From Gallionella sp. (GTDB lineage Bacteria > Pseudomonadota > Gammaproteobacteria > Burkholderiales > Gallionellaceae): a stretch of DNA of 64,000 nucleotides. Within the stretch, counting starts at the first letter, position 1. Every line of letters begins with the position of its first letter. Location of the stretch: positions 62,001 to 126,000 of the forward strand of contig JAQTMZ010000009.1 of the NCBI GenBank assembly GCA_028714075.1, written 5' to 3'. Below, one piece after another: positions 18,049 through 29,434 of this stretch. A model generated the notes under the pieces. It did not search any database. It was given only the letters and a program-made list of their open reading frames with translations, and had not been told where the DNA came from. The position numbers and the translations under genes are program-made.

Positions 18049-18369
18049 TTAGTGTGCCAAGCCAGCGATAAATTTTGCCAGGGACTGAACATCAGCATCA
18101 CCTGCGCCCATGCCTTTTGCCGGCATCATGCCCATATTCCAGCCAAACGCACCACCCTTGGTTATGCTGGCAGCGATTTTGCTGGCTGCGTCCTTGTCGC
18201 CCGCATATTTCTTGGCCACATCAGTAAATCCTGGGCCCATCTTTTTCCCTTCAACATTGTGACATGCGGAACAGAATTTCTTGCCTTCTGCCGGCATATC
18301 TGTCGCTACAGCGAAACCCGCAACCATCAGACCTGCTGCTGCAACCATGCTTACAATAATAGATTTCAT
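18049..18369 (-). CDS. cytochrome c (class I, small periplasmic)
   Basis: Signal peptide; CSACH; MGPGFTDVAKKYAGDKDAASKIAASITKGGAFGWNMGMMPAKG. Confidence 0.9.
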   Translation of the reverse strand: MKSIIVSMVAAAGLMVAGFAVATDMPAEGKKFCSACHNVEGKKMGPGFTDVAKKYAGDKDAASKIAASITKGGAFGWNMGMMPAKGMGAGDADVQSLAKFIAGLAH

Positions 18370-18534
18370 GTTCTCTCCGTTTTATGATTAAAAAAACCTT
18401 AAACTAATATGAAGGCCTTACCTTCACTGGCGATTCTAAAACAACTCCACCACATTTGCCAATCAACTTTTCAGATGGCAAGACAATAACGCAATCCCGC
18501 CTTGTGGCGTTGACAGCTCCTTGGTTTAGATTTC

Positions 18535-19446
18535 CTACAACGATTCGGCGCGGTATTCGACTATAAGGGTATGTTTGGCGCCAGCCGTGACTTTGACGGC
18601 ATTTTCAAACGCATTTGCCGATTCCACACACAGCATTTCGCGCCAACCGTCCGGCTGCCCCATATCGCCCATTCTGTCGGCCTTCGCAGTCCATGGTGTC
18701 CATACCACCGTGGAAAGACTGCCGGATTTGGCGACCCGGATGCGCCGCTTCAACTGATCGTCTTCGATGACGCATTCGGCGGCGGTGTCGATATATACGC
18801 GGTCGGTCTCGCTTGTAAAACTGATCGCGCCATTTTGTTTATTTAACGCAGAGCCGCCAACCTTGTCCCAGTAATCGCAGCCTGCCAATCCGCTGACGCG
18901 CACTGCGCCGATGTCACTGATTTTGAAATAAGTATGCAAGGCTTCGCTGATTACAAAGTCGGATTCCCCGGTGTTTTCGGTCGACAGTTCCATGCGCAAC
19001 GTCTCGCCGACAATCACCGTCAGTTCGAGCCGCGCATCATGCGGCCACTGTGCCCGTGTTTTCTCGTTTTCCAGCAAGCGCAGCGTCAGGCGCGTCGCGC
19101 CGTTCGGCTCGGTACCGGATTCAATCACTTGCCAGGGCACGGTGCGTGCATAGCCGTGGGCGGGAAAGCCGGATTCGGCAGCATGCGCCCCGAACCACGG
19201 CCAGCACACCGGCACGCCACCGCGTATCGATTTGCCCGCCGCCAGTTTGGCATCGCGCGATAACCACACTACCGGTAAGGATTGGCTCTTGGGTTGCCAG
19301 GCCATCAGGTGCGCGCCCTGCAAGCACAGCGATGCGGTTGCCTGCGGGTTGCTTATTTCCGCGACGATCAAACCGCCGGCATCTTTACGAAACACCACTT
19401 GCCCGTCGATGCCGAATTGCGTATTCAATTGCTGCGCCGTGGTCAT
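18535..19446 (-). CDS. D-hexose-6-phosphate mutarotase (aldose 1-epimerase family)
   Basis: [46 protein letters not shown]. Confidence 0.92.
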   Translation of the reverse strand: MTTAQQLNTQFGIDGQVVFRKDAGGLIVAEISNPQATASLCLQGAHLMAWQPKSQSLPVVWLSRDAKLAAGKSIRGGVPVCWPWFGAHAAESGFPAHGYARTVPWQVIESGTEPNGATRLTLRLLENEKTRAQWPHDARLELTVIVGETLRMELSTENTGESDFVISEALHTYFKISDIGAVRVSGLAGCDYWDKVGGSALNKQNGAISFTSETDRVYIDTAAECVIEDDQLKRRIRVAKSGSLSTVVWTPWTAKADRMGDMGQPDGWREMLCVESANAFENAVKVTAGAKHTLIVEYRAESL

Positions 19447-21299
19447 ACCGGTCTCTTCTCGATTTGCGTCACATCCCGTACCGCGCCCTTGTCGGCGGAG
19501 GTCGTCATCGCGGCGTAAGCCCGCAGTGCGGCGGACACGTGGCGTTCACGGCTGGCGGGTTGCCATGCCTTGCCGCCTCTGGCCTCCATTGCGGCGCGGC
19601 GGCGCGCCAATTCCGCATCGGAAACCGCCAGCGCGATGCTGCGCTGCGGAATGTCGATGACGATGGTGTCGCCCTCTTCGATCAGGCCGATTGCGCCGCC
19701 CTGTGCGGCTTCCGGCGAGACATGGCCGATGCTCAAACCCGAGGTGCCGCCGGAAAAACGCCCGTCGGTGAGCAGTGCGCATACCGCCCCCAGCTCTTTC
19801 GATTTCAGGTAGCTGGTCGGGTAAAGCATCTCCTGCATCCCCGGTCCGCCCTTCGGCCCTTCGTAGCGGATCACTACCACATCGCCCGCCACGATCTTAT
19901 CGGCAAGAATCGCCGCTACCGTGTCGTCCTGACTCTCAAATACGCGTGCCCGCCCGGTGAATTTCAGGATACTTTCGTCCACTCCGGCGGTTTTCACGAT
20001 GCAGCCATCCACGGCGATATTGCCGTGCAACACCGCCAGCCCGCCATCCTGCGAATAGGCATGCGCCTGGTCGCGGATGCAGCCATTGCTGCGGTCGGTA
20101 TCCAGTTCCGGGTAAAGCATCGATTGCGAGAAGGCGAGGGTGGTGATAATCCCGCCGGGCGCCGCGCGGAAAAATTTCTTCACCGCCTCGTCACCGGTCT
20201 GCGCGATATCCCATTGCTTCAGGCCATCGCGCAAGGTCTTGCTGTGCACCGTTCCGGCATCGGCATGCAGCAGTCCGGCGCGCTCCAGTTCGCCGAGGAT
20301 TGCCGGTATACCGCCGGCGCGATGCACGTCTTCCATGTGGTATTCGGAGGAGGGTGCAACTTTGCACAGGGTCGGTACATGGCGCGACAGGCGGTCCATG
20401 TCCTTCATCGTGAAATTCACTTCCGCTTCCCGCGCGATCGCCAGCAGGTGCAGCACGGTATTGGTCGAGCCGCCCATTGAGATGTCCAGCGTCATCGCAT
20501 TTTCGAACGCATCGAACGTGGCGATGGAGCGCGGCAGTACTGAGGCGTCGTCCTGTTCGTAGTAGCGCCGGCACAACTCGACGACCATGCGTCCGGCGCG
20601 CAGAAACAGCTGCTTGCGCTCGGCGTGCGTCGCCACCAGCGAACCGTTGCCGGGCAGCGCCAGCCCCAGCGCTTCGGCCAGGCAGTTCATCGAATTGGCG
20701 GTAAACATGCCGGAGCAGGAGCCGCAGGTCGGGCAGGCGGAGTGCTCGATGGCATCCACCTCCGCGTCGCTGCAATGGCTGTCGGCAGCCGCGACCATCG
20801 CATCGACCAGATCCAGCCCCCTGGCTTTGCCCTGCCAGTTGACCTTGCCCGCTTCCATCGGCCCGCCGGAGACGAACACCACCGGGATGTTCAGGCGCAT
20901 TGCCGCCATCAACATGCCCGGCGTGATCTTGTCGCAATTGGAGATGCACACCAGCGCGTCGGCGCAATGCGCGTTGACCATGTATTCCACGCTGTCGGCG
21001 ATCAGTTCGCGGGAAGGCAGCGAATACAGCATCCCGGCATGCCCCATCGCGATGCCGTCGTCCACCGCGATGGTGTTGAATTCCTTGGCGATACCGCCCG
21101 CCTTTTCGATCTCGCGCGCAACCAGTTGCCCCATGTCCTTGAGATGCACGTGACCGGGCACGAACTGGGTGAACGAGTTGGCGATGGCGATGATCGGCTT
21201 GCCGAAGTCGCTGTCGGTCATGCCGGTGGCGCGCCACAGCGAGCGTGCGCCGGCCATGTTGCGGCCGTGGGTGGAAGTGCGGGAACGGTAAGCGGGCAT
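19443..21299 (-). CDS. ilvD: dihydroxy-acid dehydratase
   Basis: [48 protein letters not shown]. Confidence 0.97.
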   Translation of the reverse strand: MPAYRSRTSTHGRNMAGARSLWRATGMTDSDFGKPIIAIANSFTQFVPGHVHLKDMGQLVAREIEKAGGIAKEFNTIAVDDGIAMGHAGMLYSLPSRELIADSVEYMVNAHCADALVCISNCDKITPGMLMAAMRLNIPVVFVSGGPMEAGKVNWQGKARGLDLVDAMVAAADSHCSDAEVDAIEHSACPTCGSCSGMFTANSMNCLAEALGLALPGNGSLVATHAERKQLFLRAGRMVVELCRRYYEQDDASVLPRSIATFDAFENAMTLDISMGGSTNTVLHLLAIAREAEVNFTMKDMDRLSRHVPTLCKVAPSSEYHMEDVHRAGGIPAILGELERAGLLHADAGTVHSKTLRDGLKQWDIAQTGDEAVKKFFRAAPGGIITTLAFSQSMLYPELDTDRSNGCIRDQAHAYSQDGGLAVLHGNIAVDGCIVKTAGVDESILKFTGRARVFESQDDTVAAILADKIVAGDVVVIRYEGPKGGPGMQEMLYPTSYLKSKELGAVCALLTDGRFSGGTSGLSIGHVSPEAAQGGAIGLIEEGDTIVIDIPQRSIALAVSDAELARRRAAMEARGGKAWQPASRERHVSAALRAYAAMTTSADKGAVRDVTQIEKRPV

Positions 21300-21342
21300 A
21301 ATGTCTCTCTTTAGAAAGTTTAACTTTGGAAAAAAGTTTCTG

Positions 21343-21464
21343 TCCGCAGATTACACAGATTAACGCAGATTAAAACATATCAGGAATGTGCCAGTGCCAC
21401 CGCGCAAGCACAAAGATTCCCGTGTATCTAATTGATAATCTGTTTAATCTGCGTAATCTGCGGA
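21343..21464. repeat. Intergenic inverted repeat, family A copy 2
   Basis: TCCGCAGATTACACAGATTAACGCAGATTAA ... TAATCTGTTTAATCTGCGTAATCTGCGGA. Confidence 0.85.
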
Positions 21465-21527
21465 CGATTGCAGTTTTCGGAATAAAGCGCACGTATAATC
21501 GAAGCTGCAATTTTACCCGATTCATAC

Positions 21528-22316
21528 ATGCTCGTTCATCCACAATTCAACCCTGTTGCCGTGCAACTCGGCCCGCTTGCCATTCACTGGTACGGACTGA
21601 TGTACCTCGCCGGGTTCATGGCATTCCTGTGGCTGGGGCGCAAGCGCATCGCCGCGCTGAACCATCCGCAGCTCAACATCAAGCTGCTCGACGATTTGCT
21701 GTTTTACGGTGTGCTCGGCGTGATTCTCGGCGGGCGGCTGGGCTATGTGTTTTTTTACAAAGCCGCTTATTACCTCGGCCATCCGCTGGAAATCCTGGCG
21801 GTCTGGCAGGGCGGCATGTCGTTTCACGGCGGCTTTCTCGGCGTGCTGGTGGCGATGGCGTGGCTCGCGCGCAAGCAGCATTTGCGCTGGCTGCAAGTGA
21901 CCGACTTCATCGCCCCGCTGGTGCCGCCCGGACTGGCATTCGGGCGGCTCGGAAATTTCATCAACGGTGAGCTATGGGGAAGGCCGACCGATGTGCCGTG
22001 GGCGATGGTTTTTCCCAACGTGGACAACCTGCCGCGCCATCCGTCGCAGCTTTACGAATTCGCGCTGGAAGGCGTGCTGCTGTTCGCGTTGCTCTGGTGG
22101 TATGCGCGCAAGCCGCGTCCGGTCGGCGCAGTGTCCGGAGTATTTCTGATCGGCTATGGCAGCTTGCGCTTTATTGCCGAGTTCAGCCGCGAACCGGACG
22201 ATTTTCTCGGCCTGTTGTCATTCGGCATGAGCATGGGGCAGTGGCTGAGCCTGCCGATGGTCATTGCGGGAATAGTCATGCTGAATTGGAGCAAGCGTAC
22301 TGCGCAAGCAGCATGA
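21528..22316 (+). CDS. lgt: prolipoprotein diacylglyceryl transferase
   Basis: [43 protein letters not shown]. Confidence 0.97.
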   Translation: MLVHPQFNPVAVQLGPLAIHWYGLMYLAGFMAFLWLGRKRIAALNHPQLNIKLLDDLLFYGVLGVILGGRLGYVFFYKAAYYLGHPLEILAVWQGGMSFHGGFLGVLVAMAWLARKQHLRWLQVTDFIAPLVPPGLAFGRLGNFINGELWGRPTDVPWAMVFPNVDNLPRHPSQLYEFALEGVLLFALLWWYARKPRPVGAVSGVFLIGYGSLRFIAEFSREPDDFLGLLSFGMSMGQWLSLPMVIAGIVMLNWSKRTAQAA

Positions 22317-22340
22317 TCTAAAGTTTCTAGAGGTGTCCTT

Positions 22341-23813
22341 TTAGCCTATTTTTGCCATCTCCGGGTGCTTGTCCGCAACTAGCTGATCCATCAACTGCAT
22401 CACATCTTTACTGGCCTTTTCGGCGCAATCCAGCGCATCGCAAATGCTGTCCTGAACTGCGGGATTGCGCTCCCAGCCTTGATCCAATTGCTTGACCATG
22501 AGCTGGATGCATTCATGCACCTTGCTGTGCGGAGTCAACAGTGAACGGAATGAAGGTAAATTGCTGAACCATTCTTTACCCTCACCCTCCTCATACCAAT
22601 GGCCCAAGCGGCAATTGTGGTGGTCAACACCAATAGCATTCCTGAATTCATCGTTGCCGGGATCGTTGATCAGCGCGTAAGCGCGCTGCTTGTAAATAAT
22701 GTGGTCAATTTTCACCAGCGAGGTAAAGCTGAGTTCCTTCGCATAGCGCGCACCCGCCAGAATAATCACGGCAGATTCGTAGAACTGCCCGAATTTCTGT
22801 TCGAGCTGCCCGATGACGCCCTGCGAAGAATTGGTTATTTCATGCATTTCCTTCGAGTCTTCCAGCATTTTTGCCGCCTCACCTTGCAGTAATTGCATGA
22901 TGCTGCCGATGGACTCGGAGGCGTTTTTGGTGTTTTCGGCCAGCTTGCGCACTTCGTCTGCCACCACCGCGAAACCGCGCCCCGCTTCACCGGCGCGCGC
23001 CGCTTCAATCGCCGCATTCAACGCCAGCAAATTGGTCTGGTCGGCAATCGAGTTGATCAAACCGACCGCCTTGTTGATTTCGGAACTGCGCGCATTCAAT
23101 TTGGTTATTGCAATATTGGCATGGTTCACCCGCTCGACGATGCCGGTCAGTTTCTGCACAACATCCTTGACCGATTCGCGGCTTTCTTCGGCGTCTTCCC
23201 TAGTGCGCCTGGACAGGGTTGCCAATTGATCCATGTTGTCGGAAATTACGTTCATGTCCTGCTGGCTCGAAGTCAGGTTATTCAGCAAATTGTCGGAGTT
23301 GAGCGAGTGCGTGCGCGACAACATTTGTGTGCGCATCGCCCCGATTTTTTGTTTCTCCATTTCCTTGAGCATAATGTTCAGGTTGGTCAAATTCTTGTTA
23401 AGCTCACCGTGCATCCCGCCGCTGATCGCCGTGCGATAAAAATTGCCGTTCAGGTTGGCGCGGAAGCTCAATTCCTGCTCGCGGAACATGACGCTTAGCT
23501 GATCCAGCATGTCGTTCACGCTCCAGCACAGCATGCTGATCTCGTCATGCGACTCGGCGATGCCGGTCACCCGGCTGTTAAATTTTCCCTGCGCAACTTC
23601 GTCGACTGTTAATTTCAGCTTTCCGAGCGGCGCCAGCCAGCGTTTTGCCAGCCATTGCCCCCACGCCGACACCGCCACGCCGACCGCGAGAAAAACCAGC
23701 ATGAATATATCCACTCCATGCAGCACAAAGCTGGTCAGGATAATGACCAGCGTCCCGAAGGAAAATGACCACAGCAGCGCGGAAAACCTAAATTGCAAGG
23801 ACGAGTTCGTCAT
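22341..23813 (-). CDS. methyl-accepting chemotaxis protein with C-terminal CZB zinc-binding domain
   Basis: Hairpin core [42 protein letters not shown]-terminal [19 protein letters not shown]. Confidence 0.92.
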   Translation of the reverse strand: MTNSSLQFRFSALLWSFSFGTLVIILTSFVLHGVDIFMLVFLAVGVAVSAWGQWLAKRWLAPLGKLKLTVDEVAQGKFNSRVTGIAESHDEISMLCWSVNDMLDQLSVMFREQELSFRANLNGNFYRTAISGGMHGELNKNLTNLNIMLKEMEKQKIGAMRTQMLSRTHSLNSDNLLNNLTSSQQDMNVISDNMDQLATLSRRTREDAEESRESVKDVVQKLTGIVERVNHANIAITKLNARSSEINKAVGLINSIADQTNLLALNAAIEAARAGEAGRGFAVVADEVRKLAENTKNASESIGSIMQLLQGEAAKMLEDSKEMHEITNSSQGVIGQLEQKFGQFYESAVIILAGARYAKELSFTSLVKIDHIIYKQRAYALINDPGNDEFRNAIGVDHHNCRLGHWYEEGEGKEWFSNLPSFRSLLTPHSKVHECIQLMVKQLDQGWERNPAVQDSICDALDCAEKASKDVMQLMDQLVADKHPEMAKIG

Positions 23814-24306
23814 AGCTGAGCCCCTTTTCATTCAATATATCAACCAGTATTTTGGTGGAGGCGGCAATCGCATTGGCGGCCCCGGCTTTCTTTTCCGCTT
23901 CCAGCATGATGCGATATACCTCCGTCATGGTTTTTATACCGCTTGCCTTGGGTTTGCGCCGCACCGAGAAATAGCCCGTTATGTTTTCGTTGGCATCCAG
24001 ATTCGGCGTGACGTTGGTGAAGACCCAATAGAACCCGCCATCCTTGGACATGTTCTTCACGTAGGCAAAGCATTCCTCGCGGTTCTGGATTTTGTCCCAC
24101 AGCAGCTTGAACACGGCGCGCGGCATGTCCGGGTGGCGGATAATATTGTGCTGCGAGCCGAGCAGTTCGGCTTCGCTGTAGCCGGAAAATTCGATGAAGG
24201 TGCGGTTGCCGTAAGTGATGATGCCCTTGGGATCGGTCATGGAAACGATAAAATCGTCTTCGCGCATCACCCTTTCAACCGAAGTTGGCGTAATTGACCT
24301 TTTCAT
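23788..24306 (-). CDS. PAS domain protein (Aer-type sensor module, stand-alone)
   Basis: [54 protein letters not shown]; overlaps the start of the adjacent MCP. Confidence 0.9.
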   Translation of the reverse strand: MKRSITPTSVERVMREDDFIVSMTDPKGIITYGNRTFIEFSGYSEAELLGSQHNIIRHPDMPRAVFKLLWDKIQNREECFAYVKNMSKDGGFYWVFTNVTPNLDANENITGYFSVRRKPKASGIKTMTEVYRIMLEAEKKAGAANAIAASTKILVDILNEKGLSYDELVLAI

Positions 24307-24564
24307 TCCTCGCTCCTGACCGGCTATTGCATCAACCGGGGTTTATTGTTGGTACTTGCTGTTGGCTTCAAATATTCACAATCCCATACTCCAAGAGATA
24401 TTTTAAACTCCGGTTGTTGCCGGCTATAGCTTCGGTTAGAAACAGAAAACAACGGCTATTCTGCTGTTCAATGCCCGGTGTAATCTGCGGACAACGGTTT
24501 TTTCTAGGATAATTGCCATTAGCCAATACGGTGCTTGCCAATTTTTACATCGCACAACAAACCC

Positions 24565-25401
24565 ATGAACCTCATCATTCAAGCCACCCACCCTGTCGCC
24601 GCCATGCACCTCGACCATCTCGCCAAGCTGGCGCAGGCCCGGCAGTGCGAACAGATCGCCGCGCACGCCTGCCGCCTGACCGAAGCGCAGGCGCATCCCG
24701 GAATTGCACCTTACTGTCTCGAACATCAACTGGACTACGGTTTCGTGCCGCGCGACCGCTCGCTGAAGGACTTCGGGCTGCTGGTGATGGATATGGACTC
24801 CACGCTGATCACCATCGAGTGCATCGACGAGATCGCCGACATGCAGGGACTCAAGCCGCAGGTCGCGGCGATTACCGAGTCGGCGATGCGCGGCGAAATC
24901 GACTTCGCCGAAAGCCTGCGCCGCCGCGTGGCGCTGCTGGAAGGGCTGGACGAACATGCTCTGCAGCGGGTGTATGACGAACGCCTGCGGCTCTCGCCGG
25001 GTGCGGAAATCATGCTCGCAGCCCTGCACGCGCAGGGCATCAAGATAATGCTGGTGTCCGGCGGTTTTGTGTTCTTTACCGAGCGTCTCAAGCCGAGGTT
25101 GGGGCTTGATTTTACCCATGCCAACACGCTGGAAATTGTGGGTGGCAAACTCACCGGCAAGGTGCTGGGCAAAATCTTCGATGCGCAGGGCAAGGCCGAC
25201 TGGCTGGTGAAGATTCGTGAGGAGCTGGGGCTCAAACCCGAGCAGGTCATCGCGATGGGAGACGGCGCAAACGACCTGAAAATGATGGCGCAGGCGGGCG
25301 TCAGCATCGCCTACCACGCCAAGCCGGTGGTGCGCGAGCAGGCTACTTATGCGCTGAATTTTGTCGGGCTGGACGGGCTGGTGAATCTGCTGGGGCAATA
25401 G
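24565..25401 (+). CDS. serB: phosphoserine phosphatase
   Basis: LLVMDMDSTLITIECIDEIAD; MLVSGGFVFFT; MGDGANDLKMM. Confidence 0.95.
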   Translation: MNLIIQATHPVAAMHLDHLAKLAQARQCEQIAAHACRLTEAQAHPGIAPYCLEHQLDYGFVPRDRSLKDFGLLVMDMDSTLITIECIDEIADMQGLKPQVAAITESAMRGEIDFAESLRRRVALLEGLDEHALQRVYDERLRLSPGAEIMLAALHAQGIKIMLVSGGFVFFTERLKPRLGLDFTHANTLEIVGGKLTGKVLGKIFDAQGKADWLVKIREELGLKPEQVIAMGDGANDLKMMAQAGVSIAYHAKPVVREQATYALNFVGLDGLVNLLGQ

Positions 25402-25409
25402 TGGGACTC

Positions 25410-27365
25410 TTAATCACCGGATGGTGAGCTGCCGGTAGATACCGGCATTTTAAAAAACTCCACCGCCACCGCTTCATCCCGTGTGCGCTTGAACGGCGGC
25501 AGGCTTTGCCAGATGCGCTTGCCATACTGTTTGCCGATCAGGCGCGGGTCGCAGATCATTAAAACCCCGCGGTCGGTCTCGTCGCGGATCAATCTTCCCG
25601 CCCCTTGTTTCAGCGTGATGATGGCGCGCGGCAACTGGTATTCCATGAACGCGTTGTGCCCCTGTTTGTTGAGCTGCGCGATGCGCGCCGCCAGCACCGG
25701 ATCGTCCGGCGGCGCGAACGGCAGCTTGTCGATGATCACCAGCGACAGCGCTTCGCCGCGCACGTCCACCCCTTCCCAGAACGACTGGCTGCCGAGCAGC
25801 ACCGCGTTGCCCAATGAGCGGAAGCGCGTCAGCAACTCGCTGCGCGAACCTTCGCCCTGCAACAGCAGCGGGTAGTCCCAGCCGCGCCGGTCGAATTCGG
25901 CCTGCAGGATGTCGTGGGCGCGCTGCATCGCGCGCAGGCTGGTGAACAGGAAAAACGCGCGCCCCTTGCTGGCCCCGATCAGCGGCAGCGCGGCCTGCAC
26001 CACCGCCTCGGTATAGCCGTCGCTGTTTGGCTCCGGCAGGCCGCTCGGCACATACAGCAGCGCCTGCTCGGCGTAATTGAACGGGCTGTCCCAGCACGCG
26101 GTCTTCGCCTTGAGCAGCCCCATCTCGCCCTGATAATGCGAGAAATCCTGCTTCACCGCCAGCGTCGCGGAAGTGAAAATCCACGCGCGCGCGCTGCCGC
26201 CGATCTGCTTCTCGAAAATCTCCGCGATGGACAGCGGCGTGGTGTTGAGTTGCAGCGAGTGGTGGAATACTTCCAGCCATCTGACTTGATCCGGCTCGTC
26301 GCCTTTTTGCCATTTGGCCAATTGCTGCGCCAACCCCTGCGCCCGCTGCCAGCAATTCTCCAGCCCCTCGCTGCGTTCCGCCTGCTTCTCCAGCAGACTA
26401 TTCAGTTGTGCGATCTTTTCGCCCAGCGTTTTCAGCGCGGGGGCGAATTCTTTGAAATCCTCCGTCGCGAGTGCGGGCATCCGTCCTTCCTTCTTGAACA
26501 CCAGCCGCAAGTCACGCGCGGCCTTGTCCAGCTCGTCGCAAGCCTTCGGCAGCGGCGCAAAGTCCTTGGCGGCAGCCGCTGCTTCGAGGCGCGTATCCGT
26601 GGCGAGATCGAGCAACAGCGTGGTGGACAGGCTCTCGCCGAAGAACAGGCTGGCGGTTTCCGGCAACTGGTGCGCCTCGTCGAAAATCACCGTGTTGCAT
26701 GCGGGCAGCAGTTCCGCCACGCCCTCGTCGCGCAGCATCACGTCGGCGAAAAACAGATGATGGTTCACCACCACGATGTCCGCCTTCATCGCCTCGGAGC
26801 GCGCCTTGAGCACGAAGCATTCCTTGTGGTTGGGGCATTCCTGCCCGAGGCAGTTGTCGCGCGTCGAAGTGACGTGCATCCAGATCGGCGCGTTCTCCGG
26901 CACATCGGCCAGCCCGCTCTTGTCGCCGGAATCGCTGACCTTGACGTACTGCTTGATCTTGCCGAGATGCTTCACGTCCTCGCGCGTCTTGAACAAGCCA
27001 TCCGACTGCGCGCGCGCCAGATGGTAGTGGCACACATAGTTCGCGCGCCCCTTGAGCAACGCCACCGACACCGGCGCCTTCAGCGCATCGCGCACCATCG
27101 GCAGGTCTTTCTGGAATAACTGATCCTGTAAATTCTTGGTGCCGGTCGAGATGATTACCTTGCCGCCGTTGAGCAGCGCGGGCACCAGATAGGCGAAGGT
27201 CTTACCGGTGCCGGTTCCCGCCTCGACCACCAGAATCGCGTTGTCGCGTATCGCCTCGGCCACCGCCAGCGCCATCTCGCGCTGCTGCGCGCGCGGACGG
27301 AACGACGCGACTTCGGTGGCAAGCGGACTTTGTTCGGAGAAAAAACGTTCGACTTCGGCAGACAC
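25410..27365 (-). CDS. DinG/YoaA-family ATP-dependent DNA helicase
   Basis: EAGTGTGKTFAYLVPAL; FDEAHQLPETA; FWEGVDVRGEALSLVIIDKLPF; GAGRLIRDETDRGV. Confidence 0.93.
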   Translation of the reverse strand: MSAEVERFFSEQSPLATEVASFRPRAQQREMALAVAEAIRDNAILVVEAGTGTGKTFAYLVPALLNGGKVIISTGTKNLQDQLFQKDLPMVRDALKAPVSVALLKGRANYVCHYHLARAQSDGLFKTREDVKHLGKIKQYVKVSDSGDKSGLADVPENAPIWMHVTSTRDNCLGQECPNHKECFVLKARSEAMKADIVVVNHHLFFADVMLRDEGVAELLPACNTVIFDEAHQLPETASLFFGESLSTTLLLDLATDTRLEAAAAAKDFAPLPKACDELDKAARDLRLVFKKEGRMPALATEDFKEFAPALKTLGEKIAQLNSLLEKQAERSEGLENCWQRAQGLAQQLAKWQKGDEPDQVRWLEVFHHSLQLNTTPLSIAEIFEKQIGGSARAWIFTSATLAVKQDFSHYQGEMGLLKAKTACWDSPFNYAEQALLYVPSGLPEPNSDGYTEAVVQAALPLIGASKGRAFFLFTSLRAMQRAHDILQAEFDRRGWDYPLLLQGEGSRSELLTRFRSLGNAVLLGSQSFWEGVDVRGEALSLVIIDKLPFAPPDDPVLAARIAQLNKQGHNAFMEYQLPRAIITLKQGAGRLIRDETDRGVLMICDPRLIGKQYGKRIWQSLPPFKRTRDEAVAVEFFKMPVSTGSSPSGD

Positions 27366-27552
27366 GGTAGGGATTAAATTAGCTAGGCCTTCGGGGCGGT
27401 GGATTTTGGGTTGGGGTACGGCTATAGTGCGGGAGCGATTTTACGCGAATGGTGTGTTGGAAGGGTGGAATTTCGAGTTGTGGCGCGTACTGGGGATGTG
27501 TCGAATCCGCTCCTTTAACTTATTCTTTATACAACTTTGCTAGGGAGAATCA

Positions 27553-27972
27553 ATGCGGCTGCATATACTTTTGTTTGTCAGTTTGATCACTTCAAGTGCT
27601 CTGGCGAATCCAAACGCATATTTGGGCGGTAGCATGATTGGTCAACTAAACGGTAAAAACTTTGCTGTCGAAAAATTTTCCAGCGGGAAATTTCAGGTAC
27701 TGATCCTTGAAGTTGCCGAAGCAAAAGATGATAAGGGGAATATTTATTGGCGAAATTTGGATGTGTTGCTTGTTCCTTATAGTGGAAACACGAATGTTAT
27801 ATTTGGTCTCGACGCGTGCATGCTAGATGGAAAAGTAGACCCTGAACTGATAGGGGTCTATAACTGGCCAAAGGTAAAAGTTTGGCGTGCAAACCGTTCT
27901 ATTGGAAAATTCGAGCCTTTACAAGCCCAAAATATTGACTGTAGTAGGAATGATGCACCTACTGATGAGTAA
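27553..27972 (+). CDS. hypothetical exported protein
   Basis: SD GGGAGA upstream; signal peptide MRLHILLFVSLITSSALA. Confidence 0.6.
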   Translation: MRLHILLFVSLITSSALANPNAYLGGSMIGQLNGKNFAVEKFSSGKFQVLILEVAEAKDDKGNIYWRNLDVLLVPYSGNTNVIFGLDACMLDGKVDPELIGVYNWPKVKVWRANRSIGKFEPLQAQNIDCSRNDAPTDE

Positions 27973-28057
27973 TTTTTGCCTATATGTATTCATCCGTTGC
28001 TCGATGAACCAGTAAATAGGGTCAGCATCAATTTCCTTTGATGAAAGGAGGCTGGAG

Positions 28058-28594
28058 ATGACTAAGAAAACTTATCCGTTGTCCCAAGTTTACCGCCTGC
28101 TGGAGCCGGGGCCGGTGGTGCTGGTGACCACCGCGCACAAGGGCAAGGCGAACATCATGACCCAGTCGTGGCACACGATGATGGAGTTCGAGCCGCCGCT
28201 GGTGGGCTGCGTGATCAGCGGGCGCAACCACAGCTTCGACGCGCTGCGAATCACCAAGGAATGCGTGCTCAGCATCCCGGCGGAGAATCTGGCCAAGCAG
28301 GTGGTGGGCATCGGCAACTGCTCGGGGAGCAAGGTGGACAAGTTCAAGAAGTTCAAGCTGACACCGTTGCTCGCCTCACAAGTGGCGCCGCCGCTGATCG
28401 CCGAGTGCTACGCCAATCTCGAATGCCGCGTGGCCGATACGCGGATGATGAACAAGTACAATTTCTTCGTGCTGGAGGTGGTCAAGGCGTGGATCGATCC
28501 ATCGAATAAAAATCCGCACACCCTGCATCATCAGGGCAAGGGCGTGTTCATGGTGGCGGGCAGGACGATCCGGCTGCCGTCAAAGATGAAGTAA
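28058..28594 (+). CDS. flavin reductase family protein
   Basis: PGPVVLVTTAHKGKANIMTQSWHTMMEFEPPLVGCVISGRNHSFDAL; strong SD GGAGG. Confidence 0.88.
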   Translation: MTKKTYPLSQVYRLLEPGPVVLVTTAHKGKANIMTQSWHTMMEFEPPLVGCVISGRNHSFDALRITKECVLSIPAENLAKQVVGIGNCSGSKVDKFKKFKLTPLLASQVAPPLIAECYANLECRVADTRMMNKYNFFVLEVVKAWIDPSNKNPHTLHHQGKGVFMVAGRTIRLPSKMK

Positions 28595-28637
28595 CACGCA
28601 AGAAACTTATCAGGATCAAATAATTTTCGGAGGCTAC

Positions 28638-29294
28638 ATGGGCAAACCGCTGCTGGTCATCGGCAACAAGAACTACTCATCCTGGTCGTTGCGCGCCTGG
28701 CTGATGCTGAAGCATGCCGGGGTGGATTTTGACGAGCTGCGTATCCCGCTGTATGCGGAAGGCTATAAGGAAAAGCTGCTTGCCTGTTCGCCTGCGGGCA
28801 AGGTGCCAGTGTACCGCGACGGCGATCTGCTGGTGTGGGATACCATGGCGATCGGCGAATACCTGTATGAAAGCTATCCGTCGCTGTGGCCCGCGCAGCG
28901 CGAGGCGCGCGCCCGCGCCCGTTCGGTCAGCGCGGAAATGCATTCCGGTTTCATCCCGATACGCAAGGCGATGCCGATGAACATCCGTGCGCATGGCCGC
29001 AAGGCAGCGACAGCCAACGGGCTCGAAGCCGACATCGCGCGCGTCAAGGATATCTGGCGCGAACTGCGCGCGCAGTATGCTGCGGCAGGGCCGTGGCTGT
29101 TCGGCCAGTACAGCATCGCGGACGCGATGTTCGCGCCGGTGGTGTTTCGCTTCCTCACCTATGGCGTGGGCGAAGCGGGCGCGGTGGACGAGTATATGCA
29201 GACGGTGGCACGCGATCCGTTGGTGCAGGACTGGGTGCGGGCCGCCGCAGCGGAGCAGGAAGTAATCGCGTCGAGCGAGGTGGGTGTCCGTTGA
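28638..29294 (+). CDS. glutathione S-transferase family protein
   Basis: LLVIGNKNYSSWSLRAWLMLKHAGVDFDEL; AGKVPVYRDGDLLVWDTMAIGEYL. Confidence 0.92.
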   Translation: MGKPLLVIGNKNYSSWSLRAWLMLKHAGVDFDELRIPLYAEGYKEKLLACSPAGKVPVYRDGDLLVWDTMAIGEYLYESYPSLWPAQREARARARSVSAEMHSGFIPIRKAMPMNIRAHGRKAATANGLEADIARVKDIWRELRAQYAAAGPWLFGQYSIADAMFAPVVFRFLTYGVGEAGAVDEYMQTVARDPLVQDWVRAAAAEQEVIASSEVGVR

Positions 29295-29434
29295 AACGAC
29301 TGGCATAAGTCGGCAACCAGCGGGTAATATCGCCTTCCGGCGCCCTGTGCCTGACAAGAGCGGCATAGGGGTGTTTCAATTACATTGTGCGGCGCAGCAG
29401 AACCTTCGGAGAGAGGCGGCTGCCAGGGAGTGTC

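Noticed and set aside
25914-27119. 401-aa plus-strand ORF opposite the DinG-like helicase
   Set aside because: Shadow ORF, Arg/Gln/Leu-biased composition, no motifs.
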